A stretch of DNA of 64,000 nt from Auricularia sp. M13 (GCA_037042915.1 CM073198.1:2914001-2978000), one strand, 5' to 3'. Positions 22,301 to 38,392 are shown, counted from the stretch's first letter. The notes: generated by a model from the sequence alone, not told the origin. A program made the numbers and translations.

Positions 22301-22691
22301 ATGTGCTTGTTTTTTCGAATTGCAGTCGCGCTGTGCAGTCGTGCGGATTCTTGAATGAATGGCATATCGTTGTGGGCGGATTTACAGTATGTGTGAGACC
22401 TGTTCAATCTCAAGCCGCATGATAGACGTGCAAGAACGAGTCAAACTATTGCAAGCAAATGCTGCAAATCGCAGAACACAGGCAGTCGACATGATAGGGA
22501 TATACTTGAGTTCGTATTGATATGTGAGAGCAATAAGATAGCAGCTGAAGGCGTTCTACAGAGGCGCTACGAGTACAACAGCAGATAGTGAGCGAGTAAG
22601 TCTGGTCATCATACCACTGAGACCGGGAAAACGAGAGATGCGCGATGAGGGACGACGAATGCAAGAATTGAGGGAATGAGAAGAGATATGC
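22301..22691. other. Convergent 3' intergenic region
   Basis: 391 bp between the stops of NOP53 (plus) and IRE1 (minus). Presumed to be the two 3' UTRs; no gene or RNA structure is supported. Confidence 0.45.
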
Positions 22692-25600
22692 TCAACCTTC
22701 CGCGAGTTCGAAGTACGAGCGGAACATGGGTTCTCGGTTGAGGCCCGTGCTCGATACGACGCCGTGCACGTGCAAGAAGAGCGACGGGAACCGGCGTGTG
22801 AAGTAGCCCAGGAAGCCCTCAGGCAGCGGACCCAGGTGCCGCTTGACGTTGTCGGCATGTCCTGGTAGTGGTGTTTCTGCAGCAATAATGTCAGCACAGA
22901 CACAGCTAGAAAAGCTGAGGCAACACATACCTTATTACGCAGGGCCCGTAAGAGATCCTGCACGGTCTTGCCGTCATACTTTCTGAATTTGCCCAAATTC
23001 TCGATAAATATTCTATCCAGGCGTGTGTGCCAGTCGCTCCCGACGACACCAAAAGCGCCGGTCTCGAGCGCGACGAGCGCAGGGTCGCGTGGGTCCCGGC
23101 ACATGATCTCGAACCGGTCGGATGCGTCCTGCAGGAAATTCAACCGCCGTCCTGGATTCCAAAGAACGGATGCAGCAGAATCGCCAGTGTATCCGGTCTG
23201 CATGCGATAGTTAGGACAGGGATACAGAAGGAAGAGTGCTCCAACATACCTCGCTTTGGGCTCCGGGTCCAGCATCTGCGATATCAAGTCCACTGCCTCA
23301 ATCCCTTCCTCGCCCAACCGCTCCAGATCCTGAAGGTGGAACTCGTTTTTCATGATATTCCGCTCGCGCTCGAAGCGGTCGCCAAACGGATGATCGCCGT
23401 TGGTGAGTGTGTAGAAGAAGAGGCAACCAAGGGCGAACACGTCGACCGACTTGGTCAACCGCTTTGCCACGGTACCCGCGATGGGGGACGACCCCGACCC
23501 CGTGGCAGACCCGCGGGACGAGTCGTCCACGTCATCGAGTTTGACGTCGCCGCGCAGAATCTCCGGCGCGCGCCATCCGACGGTGCCAGCGGCCATCGCA
23601 CCGTGCATGGTTGGCAGGAAGCTCGTCTGGTCCGAGTCGAGTTTCTTGCACAAGCCAAAGTCGGAGATGAGCATCCGCCGCACACCGTTCTTGGCATGTG
23701 AGACAAGGATATTTTGAGGCTTGATATCGCGATGCACGATCTTGAGCGAGTGCAAATGTCGCAAACCCGCCGTAACCTGCGCCAGCGCCTTCTTTGGATC
23801 GAACGTAATCGAAATATCGCGAAACGCGTCCGGCCGCTCGACGACGTCCGCGAGCGACGCCGGGCACAGCTCGAGCGCAATATAGAGGAAGTTGTCCCGC
23901 TGCTCCTTATAGAAGTAGCGGATGACATTTGGGTGGTCGTCCGACTCTTGAAGTAGTTGTACTTCGCGAGTGGCGAGGGTAACAAAATCACCCAATAAGC
24001 GCTTCACAGCGACTGCTCGTCCCTGGAATTCACCCTGATATACGATGGTTCCATGGGACCCGAAACCTGCGTTGCGTTAGATGCTGCATGGCAGAATGAT
24101 GGAGGGAATCAAACACACCTAAAACGGTTTCTGAAACTACTAGCGACGCAGGCAACGGCCGAGGAGTAGAGGGAGAAGGGGAGGGTGGTGGTAAGACTAG
24201 TTGGATGTTCTCAGGGTCGACGACTTCAGGCTGGATAAGCAGTACATCGCCGTCATCTCTGCCCTCAGATGACGGTCCCTCGCCCGCATTATTCTTGCTG
24301 CCCTTGGGTTTGCGGTATCTTTTGCGTCGGCGCTTCTTCCCGGGCGTAGCGGCATCATCCCTGTCATCCTCGTCGGCATCCTGCGCGTCGTCTACTGGCG
24401 GTGTAGCATCCTGAGGCTCAACAGCGACTGTAGGAGCGGCCAAAAGAACATCTGGCTCCGTGGTGACAGCGAGCGTAGGCACCGGCAAGCTGATTGTTTC
24501 AGGAGGTTGAGCAGTTTGCACAGGCGCCTGTACGGGATCGTGACCGAAAGGAGCTTCGCCCGACGCACTGATCGGGCGCCCGCGCGCAACAAGCCAAATA
24601 AGCGCCGCCACGCCGAGGGCAGCGAGCGAGGTGTATGCCCTGACGGACCGAGCAGGGAAGAAGTTGTAGCCGGGGTCCTCGTCTTTCACTGGGCCGGCAA
24701 TCGTCGAAACCGGCGCCGAGGCCCCAGCCGCAGTGGCGGTCTCGTGGGTGGTCTCTCGGGACTGCTCAGTCCCTGGAGGAGGGTCGAGAAGGCGCTCAAA
24801 GCGCGAGTCCGCAGATAGATCCTGTGTGCGCCAGCGGCCGACGAGACACTTGGGCGACGCACAGTCGCCATGCCAGAAATGCTCGTGATCGTCTGACGAC
24901 TCGGACGGCGCGTCCAGAGCTCTGTCTTCGCCCACGAACGGCACAAGCGGGTAGGTGTGGGCGCTCATCGCATACAGCGAATCCTTCACGATCCCGACGT
25001 AAGTCCGGTCCATATTTTGCGAGAAAAGGGCGTGGGCGCCCTGTCCGTCCTGCAGGACATCTGAAATGCGCGGCTTAGGCTGCAGCAGCGCCACAGGATC
25101 CGATCGTCCTTTGACGGTGACGATGTCAAAAACGGCCGCGCTGGATTTGCACCGGTTGCGCGTGAGCAGGCGGAACAGTCTAGAATTGGCACGTGCGGAC
25201 TCACATCGGGTGGTCGAATTGCGGGAGTGCCCAACGGGGACCGCGGTCGCGCGACTGCGGGGAGGTGCTGAACACATATAGATGGCCGGTGGGGTCGGAC
25301 TGCATATAGCGGTCGTCCGGGGTCTGCGTCCACCGGGCCTGAGTGGCTCGGTCGATGTTGTTCGGGCCGTAGACAGAATAGGCCAAGCGTTGCACGCTCT
25401 TGCCGTCGACAACGACGTTGACATAGTAGTCTATGGGGGGCAGGCGCCAAGCCATGTCAGCCAAGAATCATAATAGATATATAATGAGCGCCCGTTACAC
25501 ACCGGTGCGACCGATGGAGACGAGCACCGAATGCTGTGGTGTGCTGGGTTCAAACTCGTCGTCTGCAATATTGGGCTCTGATTCAAAGCCGTCCCATTTG

Positions 25601-26268
25601 CAGACCTCGTCCGAGTTGACATAGGACTTGATTTCGCCCGTGCGCAGGTCTATAGTGAGCAGCGCAGTCTCCTTCTTTCCAATAAAAGAACGGGTCTTCT
25701 CGCCATCACCAAAGGCGGGCAGGGTGATTGGGGAGGACTCGACGATCTGGTCCATGGAGACGCCGAGCCTGTGCAATGGCTGCTCGCGTGAGCCATGGCT
25801 GGACATGACGAAGAGCTCGCCGGTCTGCGGCTCGATGATGTATGTGTCTCGGTCGTCGTCGTCGTCCTCGCCATGGAATGGGGCCTTCTTCGTGCGCACA
25901 AGCGGGGCCAGGGCGGCGGGCGTGTTGGCCGAGAGCACGCCCTCATTCTCCGTGCCAGACTGCATGGACCACTGGACGAGGCCACTGCTGCGGTTGACGG
26001 CATGGAATTTGCCATCGACGGAGGCGACGAGGACGGTGTCGAGCAGCTCGATGTCCTCGGGGCGGGGTTGGGAGAGGGTCTGGAACGGGGACGAGAAGCG
26101 CAGCTCGTCGACGCGGGGGACAGAGAGCGAGGTCACGCGGTCCCTGATGCCAGCGTGGATGTTGAAGGACTCGGCAGACGCCCTGCGCGTCTTGAACGAG
26201 CCCAGCAGAGTGAGCAGCGCGACTCCGAGGCGAGCCATGCTGAGGCTTAGGGGGGTTTTCGCATCCAA
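22692..26268 (-). CDS. IRE1: IRE1, ER stress sensor kinase/endoribonuclease
   Basis: A type I ER membrane protein that senses unfolded proteins and splices HAC1-type mRNA. The N-terminus has a hydrophobic signal (MARLGVALLTLLGSF; start 26268, or the in-frame Met at 26238). The luminal domain has VLVASVDGKFHAVNRSSGLV, DTYIIEPQTGELFVMS, KKETALLTIDLRTGEIKSY and YVNVVVDGKSVQRLAYSVYG. One membrane segment, TSLAALGVAALIWLVARG, lies near 24600. A Lys/Arg-rich linker precedes the kinase: GFGSHGTIVYQGEF, AVKRL, IVHRDIKPQNILV, ISDFGLCKKL, GTVGWRAPEIL. The KEN RNase domain follows with LNFLQDASDRFEIM, KYDGKTVQDLLRALRNK, LPEGFLGYFTRRFPSLFLHV and stop at 22692. Kinase and RNase motifs look complete. Confidence 0.93.
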
Positions 26269-26535
26269 GTGCTAACTCAAGTCCGCTCCTAGCCGAGTAT
26301 CTTCCTTCGACCCGCCCGGACGGCGTAACTTAACAACTGCTTCACAGACGCACAGGTGCAGCAAGGTTTTAATTAGAGGCCATGGCGCAGGCCTCAAGAA
26401 AGGGTCGAAAGTTCATATCCATGACAAATGGGCGTTGTGTATGGTTTCTGTGTGCCGCCCGGACTACTTATTGAATCCAGCACCGTGTGTACAATACATC
26501 TATCCATCTACTACAGGTCAACCAGTGCCTCTACA

Positions 26536-29330
<2,795 letters not shown>

Positions 29331-29375
29331 GACGGTGAGGACGGAAGAGAACTGGCTCAAGTCCGACGAGCAAGT

Positions 29376-31652
29376 ATGTTCCTGCGACCCGCCCGCACGG
29401 CGCGCGCGACCCATGCCCTCGCAGCCCGCGCATTCGCCCGCGCGCTCTCGTCCAGGGCGGCCCAGATCCTAGGCGGCCTCGACATCGCGCCCGGAGACGC
29501 TGTGCCCGGCGTGTACGACGGCACTTGGCATGGCTCTGGCGAGCCGCTCGTCTCGCGCTGTCCCTCGACAGGCGAGGAGCTTGCGCGCGTGGCTACAGTA
29601 GGCGCACTGCCAACTCCATCGCTACGCTCGTTCACCCCGCTGCCAGGCCTCGCCTTCCGAGCTGCATGCCACGATCGACAAGGCACGCGACGCATACAAG
29701 TCCTTCCGTCTTCTTCCTGCACCCCGCAGGGGAGAGGTACTACGCCAAATACGCCAGGGTATGCACAAGCGAGCTGCACGCCATTTGTCATGTTGACCGT
29801 CATGCTGTAGCTGTTGCCACGAAGGTGTGCCGTCACTTGCGCGCAGCAAACTCGAGGCTCACCGTTCCAGAAACATGAACTCGGTGCACTCGTCGCGCTC
29901 GAAATGGGTTCGTCTCACGCGTTAATACAACGCTCCATATCCCTGACAATAAACCAGGCAAGATTCGTAGCGAAGGAGAGGGCGAGGTCCAGGAGATTGT
30001 CGACATCCTCGATTACGGCGTTGGTCTGTCACGCATGATGAACGGCCGCGTCGTGGCTTCCGAACGGCCAGGCCACACCATCTACGAAAGTGCGTATCAT
30101 GCCCGTCTCTACGATATCATATCATGAACACTGTACAGTTCCCAACCCCCTCGGAGTGGTGGGCGTCCTCAGGTGAATTTTGGTCACGCGGTATGCTCCG
30201 CCCGCGCGAGCTCATGCCGCCCGATGCAGTGCATTCAACTTCCCTGTCGCCGTCTACGGCTGGTAAGACATACTCGAGCTTGCAAGCGCTTCTACGAGTT
30301 AATTCGTCCAAAGGAACTTGGCATTATCGTTCGCAGCAGGGAACGCCACCATCTGGAAGCCCTCGGAGACAACGCCTCTGTGCTCCATCGCGCTCACGAA
30401 GATCATCGCTGATGTTCTTGAACGCAACGATCTGCCAGGGGCGCTTGCAGCTCTTGTCACAGGCGCCAAGGATGTCGGCAGCGGCCTGGTCGAGAGCGAG
30501 CACGTCGACATGGGTCCGTCATCGCTCACGTGCATACACACGGCTCACTATCACTCATAGTCTCCTTCACCGGAAGTGAGAGGGTTGGACGACAAGTAGG
30601 TAAAGTCGTCCAGTCGCGTTTTGGCAAGGTTCTGCTCGAGCTCGGCGGGAATAACGGTCAGCGCATACAATCCATTCGAAACACAAATGCTCATGAATAC
30701 TTGCCCGCGCCAGCCGCGATTGTCATGCCCGACGCGGACCTCTCCATGGCCGTGCCCGCTGTATTCTTCGGCGCAGTAGGCACGGCTGGCCAACGGTGCA
30801 CGAGCACGCGCAGGCTCTACCTGCACAGCTCGATCTCCTCGGAGTTCCTCTCGCGCCTCGAGTCGCTCTACGGCAAGGCCGTGATCGGCGACCCGCTCGA
30901 CAGCAGCACGCTCGTCGGTCCGCTGCACACGCGCGCTGCGGTCAAGATGTACGAGGACGCCATCGCGGCGCACAAGGAGCAGCACGCGGAGCTCATCACG
31001 CCCGCCGGCCGCGCCACGCCCGGGGACGCCCTCGCGGGCGGCAACTTCGTCGAGCCCGTCATCGCCGTGCCCAAGCACGCAGACCCGAACACGGGGCTCT
31101 GGAAGACGGAGACGTTCGCACCGATTCTGAGCGTCGCCGTGTTTGAGGAGCTCGAGCAGGCGATCGAGTGGAATAACGCGGTGCCGCAGGGGCTCAGCAG
31201 CAGTCTCTGGAGTATGTTTTCCTGTCGCTAGGCTCGACACGTCCGTTGCTGATGGCGTTTCAGCGCGCGATGTTAGGAATGTTGGTCTCTGGCTCGGGGC
31301 TGCTGGATCGGATACGGGCATTGTCAATGTATGTGCCGGCGACATGTTTTGCTGGGTCGCTGTTGATCTCAGCTATGCATAGGTCAACGTTGGTACGAGC
31401 GGTGCCGAAATTGGTGCTGCGTTTGGTGGCAACAAGGCAAGTTCTCCTTCACGTTTCCTAGCATTATCTAAACAACTTCACAGAGCACTGGCTGGGGTCG
31501 TGAGTCTGGCGGTGACGCCTGGAAGCAGTATGTGAGATGGTGTGTGGCTCAAACTTCGTTACCTCCGCTTCCTGACGTTTGACAGGAGCGCTGCTACCGT
31601 CAACTTCTCCGATTCTGCGCCCTTGGCACAAGGTGTGGTTTTCACCACATGA
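29376..31652 (+). CDS. ALDH7-type aldehyde dehydrogenase (antiquitin-like)
   Basis: An NAD(P)-dependent aldehyde dehydrogenase of the ALDH7A1/antiquitin group, which oxidises aminoadipic semialdehyde in lysine breakdown. The first 30 residues (MFLRPARTARATHALAARAF) are Arg/Ala-rich without acids, a likely mitochondrial presequence. Exons then give PGVYDGTWHGSGEPLVSRCP, VPNPLGVVGVLS, AAGNATIWKPSETTPLCSIA, SFTGSERVGRQVGKVV, LLELGGNN (general-base Glu) and GTAGQRCTSTRRLYLH (catalytic Cys). Later come GNFVEPVI, ETFAPILSV, GIVNVNVGTSGAEIGAAFGG, GWGRESGGDAWKQYVR and the end GVVFTT with stop at 31652. Active-site residues are in place and many short introns can be followed without frame breaks. The substrate assignment is by family only. 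Confidence 0.9.
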
Positions 31653-31947
31653 AATGGACACGCGCAGATACAGCATGGCTCTATTCCGCAAAACAACACC
31701 ATGTAAATTATAAGTTACTCAGTGCACGTGCAAATGCAGTTCAAATTTTATACATCATGGCTCGGAGTCATGGACAGTTGGCAGTGAAGTTGCTGGTCGC
31801 ATGGGCTCCGCACCGGCAGGCCGCTGCCACTTACCGAGCTCACGACCGCCAGACGACCGGTGCGCTGTGTGGGTTCTGAGCTAGCAGGTCCGGGTCGCTG
31901 CCATTTACCAAGCCTACGTTCGCCAGACGGCGACTGTGAACTTGGTT

Positions 31948-34070
31948 TCACGGGTAGCCGACCAGCTGCCCGATAGGAGCATCCTCGTCCCTTTCCAATG
32001 CGGTCCATGTGCGGGGCATCCGGCCCCGGAGCTGCTCGCGCACAAACGCCTGGCGACGGTCGTACAGCGTGAACTTCAGAGCGATATTGGCGGTGTTGAT
32101 CGCGTCCGGCGTCCCGTCCTCCGTCTCGCAGACAGCGTCCAGCGCCCGGTCCAGCTCGTCGCATCGGCACATACACTCCACATACGCCGTCCGGTTCTGC
32201 ACGTTTAACGCGTAGCCCTGCTCGTCAAGCCAGCGGCGGATAGCCAGCGCGTCGTCCAGTCGTTTGCCAAAGCCACACGCGTCGAACGCGATGCTGACGC
32301 TGGGCTCGGTAAAGGCGCCACTCTCCTGCAGCTGGCGGAATATGGCGAGCGCCGCATCGTAGTCGCCGGTGTACGAGTACGCGCTCATCAGCCGGTTCCA
32401 GAGCCTGGTATCCGGCGTGATGCTCAGGTCGAACAGCATGCGCTGGTGCAGCTCCTGCGTTGCGTCATGCACCTCACGGAGCCGCGCAGATTGGCGCGGG
32501 AAGGCGTTGGCGAGCGCGCGCGCACCGATGGCGTACCGGTCGAAGGCGATGGAGTATAGCTGGTGGCTGATGGGGTATCCGCGCCAGACAAGGTCGCGCA
32601 CGAACTCGTTGAAAACGAACGGAGGCACCACCGGCGCGTCTGGGAACGTCAGACAGCAGATGTGATGCAAAATACGCCGGCAGACGTCCATTGGAAGGTG
32701 CTCTGCAGGGTTACTGTCTCGCCAGGTGCGGTACGCATCGAGGGCCTCCTGGTGCGACTTGGCGGCGAAGATGGCGTGCTCGATAGTCTCCACGGAAGGC
32801 GAGAGGTGCATGCATATGCCGCGCTCTTCGACGTCCCTGAGGATCTCCTTCCTAAAGCGCTCCGCAAGAGGAGACAATGACATATTGAGCGCGTTGAGGA
32901 TCACCTGGCACAGCGGGACGCTTGAATCGTCGAGCCTGTCGGCTTCCTTGACCTGTCGGTAGATTTTCATGCCCCGAGTGAGAGCCCACGATGGCGGTTC
33001 GATGACGATGTTCGCCAACAGTGAGCGGACGACAGGTTCAGCGATGGCGGATGACGGCTCGCAACCCGCCTCCATCGCAGACTTGAAGACCTGGGAAGCG
33101 ACTGTGTATCCTCGGCGAGAAGCGTTCCTAACGACTGTGGTCCAATGCGACGCATCTGCTGTCAACCCCAATCTGGACGCTGCGCGCGAGAGTCCCTCGG
33201 CGGTATCTATAAAACGGGAGGCGGCTGAGAGCACGGCGTTGTTGGGAGAATGTCCATCCCGCATCATGTTGCGAATCTCGCCCCAAAGAATGTGTTCAGA
33301 TTCGGCACTGGTCAGCTTCTGCATCCATGTTTCCAGGGGGGTTGTAGAGCTAGCGGAGCGTGACCGTGACCAACCAGCAAGCGAAGGAGGCAGGTCGATA
33401 CCCGTCCGCTTACAGACTTCTCGAACTACGTGAGCAACCATAGGGCTCATCTCAATTCCTCTGCCCTGCATCTCGTCCAGAATGGTCTCGATGTCCGTGG
33501 TGGATGGAGGATTCGGTAGCCGGGACATGACATCGAGAACAGCGCCGTATGCCAATTCCACAAACTTCTGTTCAGCGCCCGTCTCGTGCGCGCAGGCAAG
33601 AAGTGCGGTGAGGTTGTGGGCCTTCTGGTACGTATAGACCAAGGTGGACCAGAGCGAGTAAACAGGCAGTCCGGCAGGAGATTGAGCAATGAAGGCAAGC
33701 ACATCCGAGGATGGACGTCTGAGGACCTAGCCATGGCGCGTATGGTGTGGTTATAGTGCACGAGCGATGGCTGAAAGCCGAAGAGTGGCATGTCACGGAA
33801 TAGCTGGCGCGCAAGAGCCAAGTCCTCTGGGTCTGTCGAAGTCGCCAATTTCTCCATCGTGACTGTGAGTTCCCCAAGAGACACAGCGGGCCCTTGAGGA
33901 GGCTGGCGTTTGAACTCTTCCAGCAACGCGAGATAGTCATTGCGCAGCCCTGGTCCATCGCATGACTGTGCAAGTCGGATGCGGAGGCTGTTAAGGGCTT
34001 GGGTGGCGGCGTATCTGTGACCAAGGCCCGGAAGACGAAGTCGCGATGAACGGGCGCATAAGCGCAGCAT
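31948..34070 (-). CDS. PPR-like mitochondrial protein (frame break near N-terminus)
   Basis: About 700 residues of helical repeats. The start at 34070 gives MLRLCARSSRLRLPGLGHRY, an Arg/Leu-rich presumed mitochondrial presequence. PPR-type repeats are visible, for example FQPSLVHYNHTIRAMA, TPDTRLWNRLMSAYSYTGDY with DAALAIFRQLQESG, and QNRTAYVECMCRCDELDRAL. Such proteins bind organellar RNA; the target is unknown. The reading frame shifts by one base at about 33700-33722, where RSSDV in one frame is followed by SSDVLAF in the next. No intron fits because both sides match the repeat pattern. The remaining 584 codons are uninterrupted to the stop at 31948. Divergent from CSN1, with 144 bp between starts. 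Confidence 0.78.
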
Positions 34071-34214
34071 TCATCCTGCGCAGAATGCGGAATGAGCCAT
34101 GTGCATGGACAACGAGCAAATGCATGCACTGTACCGGAAAATGCGCGATGGGACCAAGCGTGGAGACGGAGTTCAATTGCCACACGCACGCTCGTCTCGT
34201 CTTACCCGCTCACA

Positions 34215-36097
34215 ATGGTCGCTTCCGACGCAATGGCGACTGACGCCGTAGTCCTCGAGGGCTCTCAGGATTCTGGCTGGCGGACCCATCCTCGCAAGCG
34301 GAGCGACCCCGTCGTGATTGACGACGCCCATCCCTTCGACCTCGACGCGTACATTTCATCCTACACTGGTGCGCACTCATTCATTGTCCAGCTTATTAGC
34401 AGCTGACATCTCCAGGCCGAACTGCTGTCCAGCGTCTACAGCACATTGCCAATTTCTGTCCGTCGCTCGCCCAGCCTGCACTGGCACGCGCCATCCGCTT
34501 GCTCCACGAATCTCGCGAGCCGCAGACCTATCTCAATACCATCGCTCTCCACAACTCGCTTCCGGGCCTTGCTCCTTCAGATTTCATTGAGCCTGACAAG
34601 AAATGGGTGGAGGAGATCCAAGCGCGTAACATTAGCGACAAGAACAAGCTGGAGGTCGAGCTCAAGGCGTATTCGAGCAACATGATCAAAGAAAGCATAC
34701 GGGTGCGTGTCAGATTGAGCGATGTTCCTGCCCATACTAAAACACTATTAGATGGCTCACCGCGATCTGGGCAACTATTATCGCCTGACCGCAGATAATG
34801 CAAACGCGCTCAAGCACTTCACCAAGTCGCGCGAGTTTTGCACAACAAGCCAGCATGTGCTAGATATGTGTCTCTCTGTGCTGGAGGTAGGTTTTTCTTG
34901 CAGTCAGACCGCTTGATAACGTTGCTAATTTACGCCCAGCTGCTTGTAGAACAGCAGAACTATTCGCACATCAGCACTTACATCTTCAAAGCCGAAGCTG
35001 CTTTGGAAGCCATCCCTGCCCAGCAGCCAGCTCAGCCTGGTGCTCCTGCGGCCGCCGCCACCGCCGCTGCGTCGACTTCCAAGAAGTCTGCGGAACGAGA
35101 AAAGGTGCAGACCAAGCTCGACTTCTGCGGTGCCCTCGCAGCACTCGGCGTGAGCAACTACGAGAAAGCCGCGGCAAGCTTCTTGCGGATTGGGTACAAA
35201 GGCCTCGATGACTGGTTTGGCAAGGTCAGGCTGCTCTCTGTGTCGTACACAAGGTTTCCTGACCTGTTTCTTGCCTGCTCGCAATTTATCTAGCTTGTCT
35301 CTCCGTCCGACATCGCCATCTATGGCGTACTTTGTGCTCTTGCAACACTTCCCCGCTCAGCCCTAGTTGCTCGCCTCGGACTTTCGCAACCAGGCTCGGC
35401 TAAGGGTGCAAGCACAACCTCGGAGCCTCCGCCATTTGCCTACTACCTCGAGCAGGAGCAATACGTGCGCGAGCTCGTCGATGCATACGTCAACAGCAAG
35501 TTCAAGACCGTCCTGGACATCTTGGAACGCTTCTCTGTACGATCCTACTGTCTCATTAAGCCCGTGGCTAGCCGCTTACATCCACCCTGACTTTCACAGA
35601 GTCGCCATATCTTGGACATCAACCTCAGCCCGCACGTCCAGGAGCTTACGACCCTGATTCGCAACCGTGCTCTCGTCCTTTATTTCCAGCCGTTCGCGTC
35701 CATCCGGCTAGAACGCATGGCTCATGCTTTCGGTCTACCTGCGGATGAGCTCGAGAAGCAGGTTGTTGCTCTCATTCAAGCCGGGCAGATCAAGGGCCGC
35801 GTGGACAGCCAGAACAAGGTCAGCCTGTCTAGACCGGTGCTTGTACATGTTCTAACACTCAGAAACAGATCCTGCGTGCGAAGGATCTTGATCAGCGCGT
35901 AGTCATGTTCTCGCGCGCAGAGACGGTTGGCAAGAGTCTCCATTCGACGAACCGCAAACTTCTTCTCCGAATCCGCCTGTACGAATACAACCAATGCTCC
36001 CATCGCCCGCGCTGACGATAGACTTCATTTTAGGATGCAAAACGACCTGCAGATCGCGAAACCCCAAGGGAAGGAGAAAGGGCTATGGGCACGATGA
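34215..36097 (+). CDS. CSN1: COP9 signalosome subunit 1 (CSN1/GPS1)
   Basis: A PCI-domain subunit of the COP9 signalosome, which removes NEDD8 from cullin-RING ligases. The start at 34215 gives [13 protein letters not shown]. After the first exon ([16 protein letters not shown]) come TPR-like helices: [59 protein letters not shown]. An Ala/Ser-rich insert follows. The PCI region has [79 protein letters not shown] and [14 protein letters not shown]. The last exon, after an intron ending near 36034, finishes at 36097. Exon joins are in frame throughout. Confidence 0.92.
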
Positions 36098-36252
36098 ACC
36101 CGTCTCAAATGATGGTCGAATGAAGTTTCACGCAAAACATCCTGTATGCACTTGTCACAGCTTTCTTTCTCTCACCGCAATCGCATTTTGCTATCGACTC
36201 GCACTCTACCTACCTAGCTACATAAATACGCAGTGTCCATGTCACTTTTAAG

Positions 36253-38392
36253 TTACAAACCGAGATAACTACTTGCGTTGAAGGAGCGTGAGCGCGTGTA
36301 GCTACGATGCAACGAATGCTCTCCGAGACCCGCTCTGATTGCCAGCGACTTCTTCCTCCTCTCGCGCAGGACCTTACGGACGGCGCGCTCCTCGTGGGTG
36401 CTACGGTCGTTCAGCCGCTCGTAATCGGACACGGCATACTCCTCAGATACCTCGGACGCACTACTGTCTGCGGATGAAGACTGCAGCGAGAGAGCGCGGC
36501 GGAGTATCGGCTTTTCTGACGGCGAGAGAGACTGCTCGTCGTCGGAGATGACGTGGAATCCGGTGAGCGCATGCTTCAGAGAGGACATCGACGAGTCGGT
36601 AAGTGAGATGGGCGGGAGCTCGTGCGAGCCACTCGAATACAGACTGCTGGACGTCGTCTTCGAGCGTTGCAGCGACACAGGCTCCGGATCCTCCTTACCC
36701 GCGACCATGATGCCTGCATACGCCGCATCCTCTGTGACCGTCTTCTCGCTGCCCAGAGAGTCTGTAGCAGCCACTGCTCCTGGAGAATGTTGCGGATTGG
36801 CGGTATAATAATCGCGCACGACCTTGTTGAGCGGTGGCAACTGCTTGTCATCGCCGTTCTTGTCGTCGTCGTCCTTCATGACATCGGAAGCCTGGACGTT
36901 CTTCGAGCGACGCTTGGGCACCGGCGTGTACTTGTCCCCAGGATCGTCCACGACGACATGCGTTGATACCGCTACACGAGTGTGCCTTGGCGGTTTGAGT
37001 GTACTCTTGCGAGGCTGGAGAGGGGCCCATGGTTTCGGAGATAGAGCTGGCGATGCGGCGGACGAGTCGCTCACGTCGCCCTGCACATAATTGGCGACAC
37101 GCAGGTGTGCTGGACTGTCCTTCATGAAGTACGCCGGAATCTCGCCAGGAAGAGGACTGCGCTCGGGGTCGCTCTGCCTCTGCGTGTCGGCGGATGGACG
37201 CTTGGCGGCGGCCATCGCCTTCTCCTGCTCCTTGAATCCGTCGAGGAAGGGATTGTAGTCTGGCGGGAAGCCAAGCTCGCCCATGTAGTCGGGGTCGAAC
37301 GCGTGTTCTCTCCGCCACCGTCGAATCAAGTGGAAAATGGTTACAACAATGCAGATGACAGCGAGCCCTGCAACGCTGCCGATAATTGCGAAGGCGTGTG
37401 CCCTGGATGAGCGATTGAGTTTCGCAGGGAGACTGATTTCTGGAGCGACCGCCATGGAGGTTGGGAAGGTCTGGTGTATACGGGCGTGAAGCCACTGGAA
37501 CCCGTGTAGCCCAAAATCGTGACGGTCTGGGAAGGCCCATCGACTACAACGGTGCTCGCAAGATTGGCTGCACCGAGAAGGGCCGCGATGTCAAAGGTGC
37601 TCGAGGTCGTGGCTGTAGTAGACTGAGCAGCTCCAGACAGCGAATCAGTCTCCAACATGCTTGTATCAGATGTGCTCGCGTCCGACGCTGTTACGGCTGC
37701 CCCAAAGACGGTCTGCAGGGAGAGCGTAGTCGTGGCAGTTGCAGTCACTGAAGACGTTAGACTTTCGACGTCTACTGTCATTGAAGCGGTCTCCATTGCG
37801 GCGTTGAGCGTGGATGCCGTACTGGAGGCGGGTTCTGACCCAATCGAAGTTGAGGCTGTTGATGAGCTTGCTGCCAGCCCATCCAGAGCAGCAGCCAAGA
37901 ACGACTCAGAAGAGCTTGTCGCGGTAGCGCTGGACGACGTTTTGGACGTGGAAGAAGCAGCGAGAGACACAATCTTCATAGCATGCTGCGCAGAAGGGTC
38001 GAAGACGCCAGGTGAAGGTTCTGACGAAGAATGGGTCTCCGCGTTATCGGCCGTTGAGCTCGACGAGGCGGCATTAGGGGCAGCGCTGGTCGAAGTGGGC
38101 GCGACGGCGGCATCCGAGATAGTCGACGCGTCGGTGGTCTGCGCAGACGACTTGTCTCCGGACGCACTTGCTGACGCCGTCTCCGACGTGTTGTCGCAGA
38201 GTAGGTCGAAGAGGCCTCCGTCGAGTTAGACGATGTTGAGTCGTCATCTTCCGCATCGAGCGTCTCGGACGTGCTCTTGTGGTGACTCTCAGCCTTGTCC
38301 ACGTGGAAAGAGGAGATGTGGGTAATGAGCATTTGCGCTGGCTGGTGGCATGCGCGTCGTTGCATCTTGTTGGTCGGGTTGAAGCTGTACAA
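36253..38392 (-). CDS. Ser/Thr-rich single-pass membrane protein
   Basis: A long Ser/Thr/Ala-rich extracellular-type region (near 38270-37480) is followed by one clear membrane helix, AFAIIGSVAGLAVICIVVTI near 37380, then a basic stop-transfer HLIRRWRRE. A cytoplasmic tail of roughly 360 residues follows, with Ser-rich stretches and a C-terminus rich in Arg/Ser, stop 36253. The layout is that of fungal wall-associated or sensor-like surface proteins (Mid2/WSC-like in design, not in sequence). No family domain was recognised. The true N-terminus is uncertain: hydrophobic open sequence continues upstream to about 38480 and could supply a signal peptide. Near 38185-38215 the Ser/Thr-rich frame shifts by one base without a plausible intron. 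Confidence 0.65.

Noticed and set aside
23027-23701. 224-codon plus-strand frame inside IRE1
   Set aside because: Antisense to the kinase domain, which is unmistakable on the minus strand.
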